From NCBI GenBank assembly GCA_903948045.1, contig CAJAXU010000276.1, forward strand, positions 1-37,451: a stretch of DNA of 37,451 nt. Reading direction: 5' to 3'. Shown in pieces: positions 36,026 through 37,451 of this stretch; position 1 is the first letter of the stretch, and the number at the start of each line of letters is the position of its first letter. The position numbers were made by a program, and so were the translations under genes. Under the pieces are notes generated by a model. It did no database searches and was not told the DNA's origin. It saw only the letters and a list, made by a program, of their open reading frames with translations. Source of the stretch: an uncultured beta proteobacterium (lineage in GTDB: Bacteria; Pseudomonadota; Gammaproteobacteria; Burkholderiales; Burkholderiaceae_C).

Positions 36026-37297
36026 TCAATAGGTCTCCAGGTGCAGCCGCCCCTGGGCCTGCAGGGCCGCGCCCACGCTGTCCCAGTCCAGCCCGGCCTG
36101 CTGCGCCACATCGCGCAGCGCGAGCACCACGCCCTCTTCCATGCTTTTGAGGCCGCAGACATAGAAATAGCTGTTGTCGTCCGCCAACAGGGCGGCCAGA
36201 TCGGCCACGCGCTCACGCATCAGGTCCTGCACATAGCGTTTGGGCGCGCCCGGTGTGCGCGAGAACGCCAGGTTGATGTCGATGAAGTCTTTCGGCAGGT
36301 TCTGCAGGGGGCCAAAGTAGGGCAGCTCCTGCTGGGTGCGGGCGCCAAAAAACAGCATCAGTTTGCCGCTCTCGAACTTGCCCGAGGCGCGCAGGCGCCG
36401 CCGCCACTCGGTCATGGCACGCATCGGCGCGCTGCCGGTGCCGGTGCAGATCATCACGATGTGGCTACGCGGGTGGTTGGGCATCAGGAAACTGGCGCCA
36501 AACGGGCCGATCACCTGCACCGTGTCGCCCACCTTCAGGTCGCACATGTAGTTGGAGCCAACACCGCGTACCGGTTGTCCCTGGTGGTCTTCCAGCACGC
36601 GCTTGATGGTCAGCGACAGGTTGTTGTAACCGGGCCGCTCGCCGTTGCGCGGGCTGGCGATCGAGTACTGGCGCGCATGGTGGGTGCGCCCGCTGGCGTC
36701 GGTGCCGGGCGGGATGATGCCCACGGACTGCCCTTCCAGCACCGGAAACGGCAGGCTACCAAAGTCCAGCACGATGTGGTGGGTGTCGTAGTCGTGCCCG
36801 ACGTCGGTCACCCGCACATTGCCGGTGACGGTGGCGGTGACAAACTTGTCTGCGGCCTTGGGGCCGTAGAGGTTGGTGTAGGCATGGGCGGCCGACCAGG
36901 GCGGCCGGGTGGCGCCGTACTGTGCCGGGCCGAGCGCCGCTGCGGCGGCGCCGCTGGCGGCTGCCGGGCTGTCGGTGCCGGCCTCGGCCAGCGTGTCGGC
37001 CGTCACACCCGCCTCGGCCAACGCCTCGGCACTGAGCTCGGCCGGCAACTCATCCCAGGTCAGCTGCTCGGCCGGCGTGTAAGCCCTGACGCGCGGCATG
37101 GCCCGCCAGTTGTCGATCGAGCCGGTCGGGCAGGGCGAGATGCAGGCCATGCACAGATTGCACTTGTCGGCATCGACCACGTAGTTGCGATCGTCGTGCG
37201 TGATGGCAGCCACGGGGCAGATCGCCTCGCAGGTGTTGCAGCGGATGCAGATTTCGGGGTCGATCAGGTGCTGTCTGATCACGGCCACGGCGCTCAT
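36026..37297 (-). CDS. boxA: Benzoyl-CoA 2,3-epoxidase reductase component BoxA
   Basis: Two 4Fe-4S motifs ([24 protein letters not shown]) fused to a ferredoxin-NADP reductase domain ([40 protein letters not shown]). Confidence 0.93.
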   Translation of the reverse strand: MSAVAVIRQHLIDPEICIRCNTCEAICPVAAITHDDRNYVVDADKCNLCMACISPCPTGSIDNWRAMPRVRAYTPAEQLTWDELPAELSAEALAEAGVTADTLAEAGTDSPAAASGAAAAALGPAQYGATRPPWSAAHAYTNLYGPKAADKFVTATVTGNVRVTDVGHDYDTHHIVLDFGSLPFPVLEGQSVGIIPPGTDASGRTHHARQYSIASPRNGERPGYNNLSLTIKRVLEDHQGQPVRGVGSNYMCDLKVGDTVQVIGPFGASFLMPNHPRSHIVMICTGTGSAPMRAMTEWRRRLRASGKFESGKLMLFFGARTQQELPYFGPLQNLPKDFIDINLAFSRTPGAPKRYVQDLMRERVADLAALLADDNSYFYVCGLKSMEEGVVLALRDVAQQAGLDWDSVGAALQAQGRLHLETY

Positions 37298-37298
37298 G

Positions 37299-37451
37299 TC
37301 AGTTGAAGCGGACGTAGTCAAAGTCCACCGGCTGGCGGTTGATGCCCATCACCGGTGGCGCGATCCAGTTGGCAAACTTGCCGGGCTCGACCACGCGGCC
37401 CATCAGGCTGGCCACATAGGCACGGTCGTCGCCGCTGGGCAGCCAATCGAG
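37299..37451 (-). CDS. boxB: Benzoyl-CoA 2,3-epoxidase oxygenase component BoxB, C-terminal fragment (runs off the window)
   Basis: Reverse-strand reading ends ...[47 protein letters not shown]; one nt upstream of the boxA ATG. Confidence 0.85.
   Translation of the reverse strand, partial: LDWLPSGDDRAYVASLMGRVVEPGKFANWIAPPVMGINRQPVDFDYVRFN

Noticed and set aside
35951-37306. 451-aa plus-strand ORF antisense to boxA
   Set aside because: Mirror ORF; boxA on the other strand is unambiguous.
1-37451. CRISPR array, rRNA, tRNA, transposase or integrase
   Set aside because: No regularly spaced repeat array, no recognisable structural RNA and no transposase/integrase motif in the supplied translations; tRNAs were only checked by eye.

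Overview
High-GC betaproteobacterial (Burkholderiales/Comamonadaceae-like) chromosomal window. I divide it into five blocks. (1) 1-9177, minus strand: a tightly packed catabolic operon running split TPP enzyme alpha and beta (ComDE-like) -> GMC oxidoreductase -> cytoplasmic Cys-type sulfatase -> TTT/Bug binding protein -> acyl-CoA ligase -> acyl-CoA dehydrogenase -> Zn-alcohol dehydrogenase (partial). (2) 9.3-13.1 kb: an acyl-CoA ligase and enoyl-CoA hydratase pair, plus a Tat-signal class V aminotransferase-fold protein. (3) 13.1-23.6 kb: a lipid/phosphate block with PhoD, YkgJ, an LplT-like transporter, a GT4 glycosyltransferase, a small membrane protein, a membrane-anchored class III aminotransferase, a Psd-like decarboxylase, UDP-glucose dehydrogenase and an LpxH/PlcP-like metallophosphoesterase. 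Five intergenic sites in this block carry TGTCAY-like heptamers phased at exactly 11 bp, i.e. candidate Pho boxes, which suggests an undescribed phosphate-starvation lipid-remodelling regulon. (4) 23.66-24.6 kb: a VapBC-type module between 62-bp direct repeats, followed by a 57-bp orphan copy of a thiolase 3' end. (5) 24.7-34.7 kb: a second catabolic island with SDR, IclR, NMO-like protein, ADP-forming acyl-CoA synthetase, a second GMC/TPP-beta/TPP-alpha/Bug cassette and another SDR. It is inserted against the thiolase stop codon and followed by thiolase-boxA-boxB of the aerobic benzoyl-CoA pathway. All calls come from reading motifs and the supplied ORFs; no database search was run.
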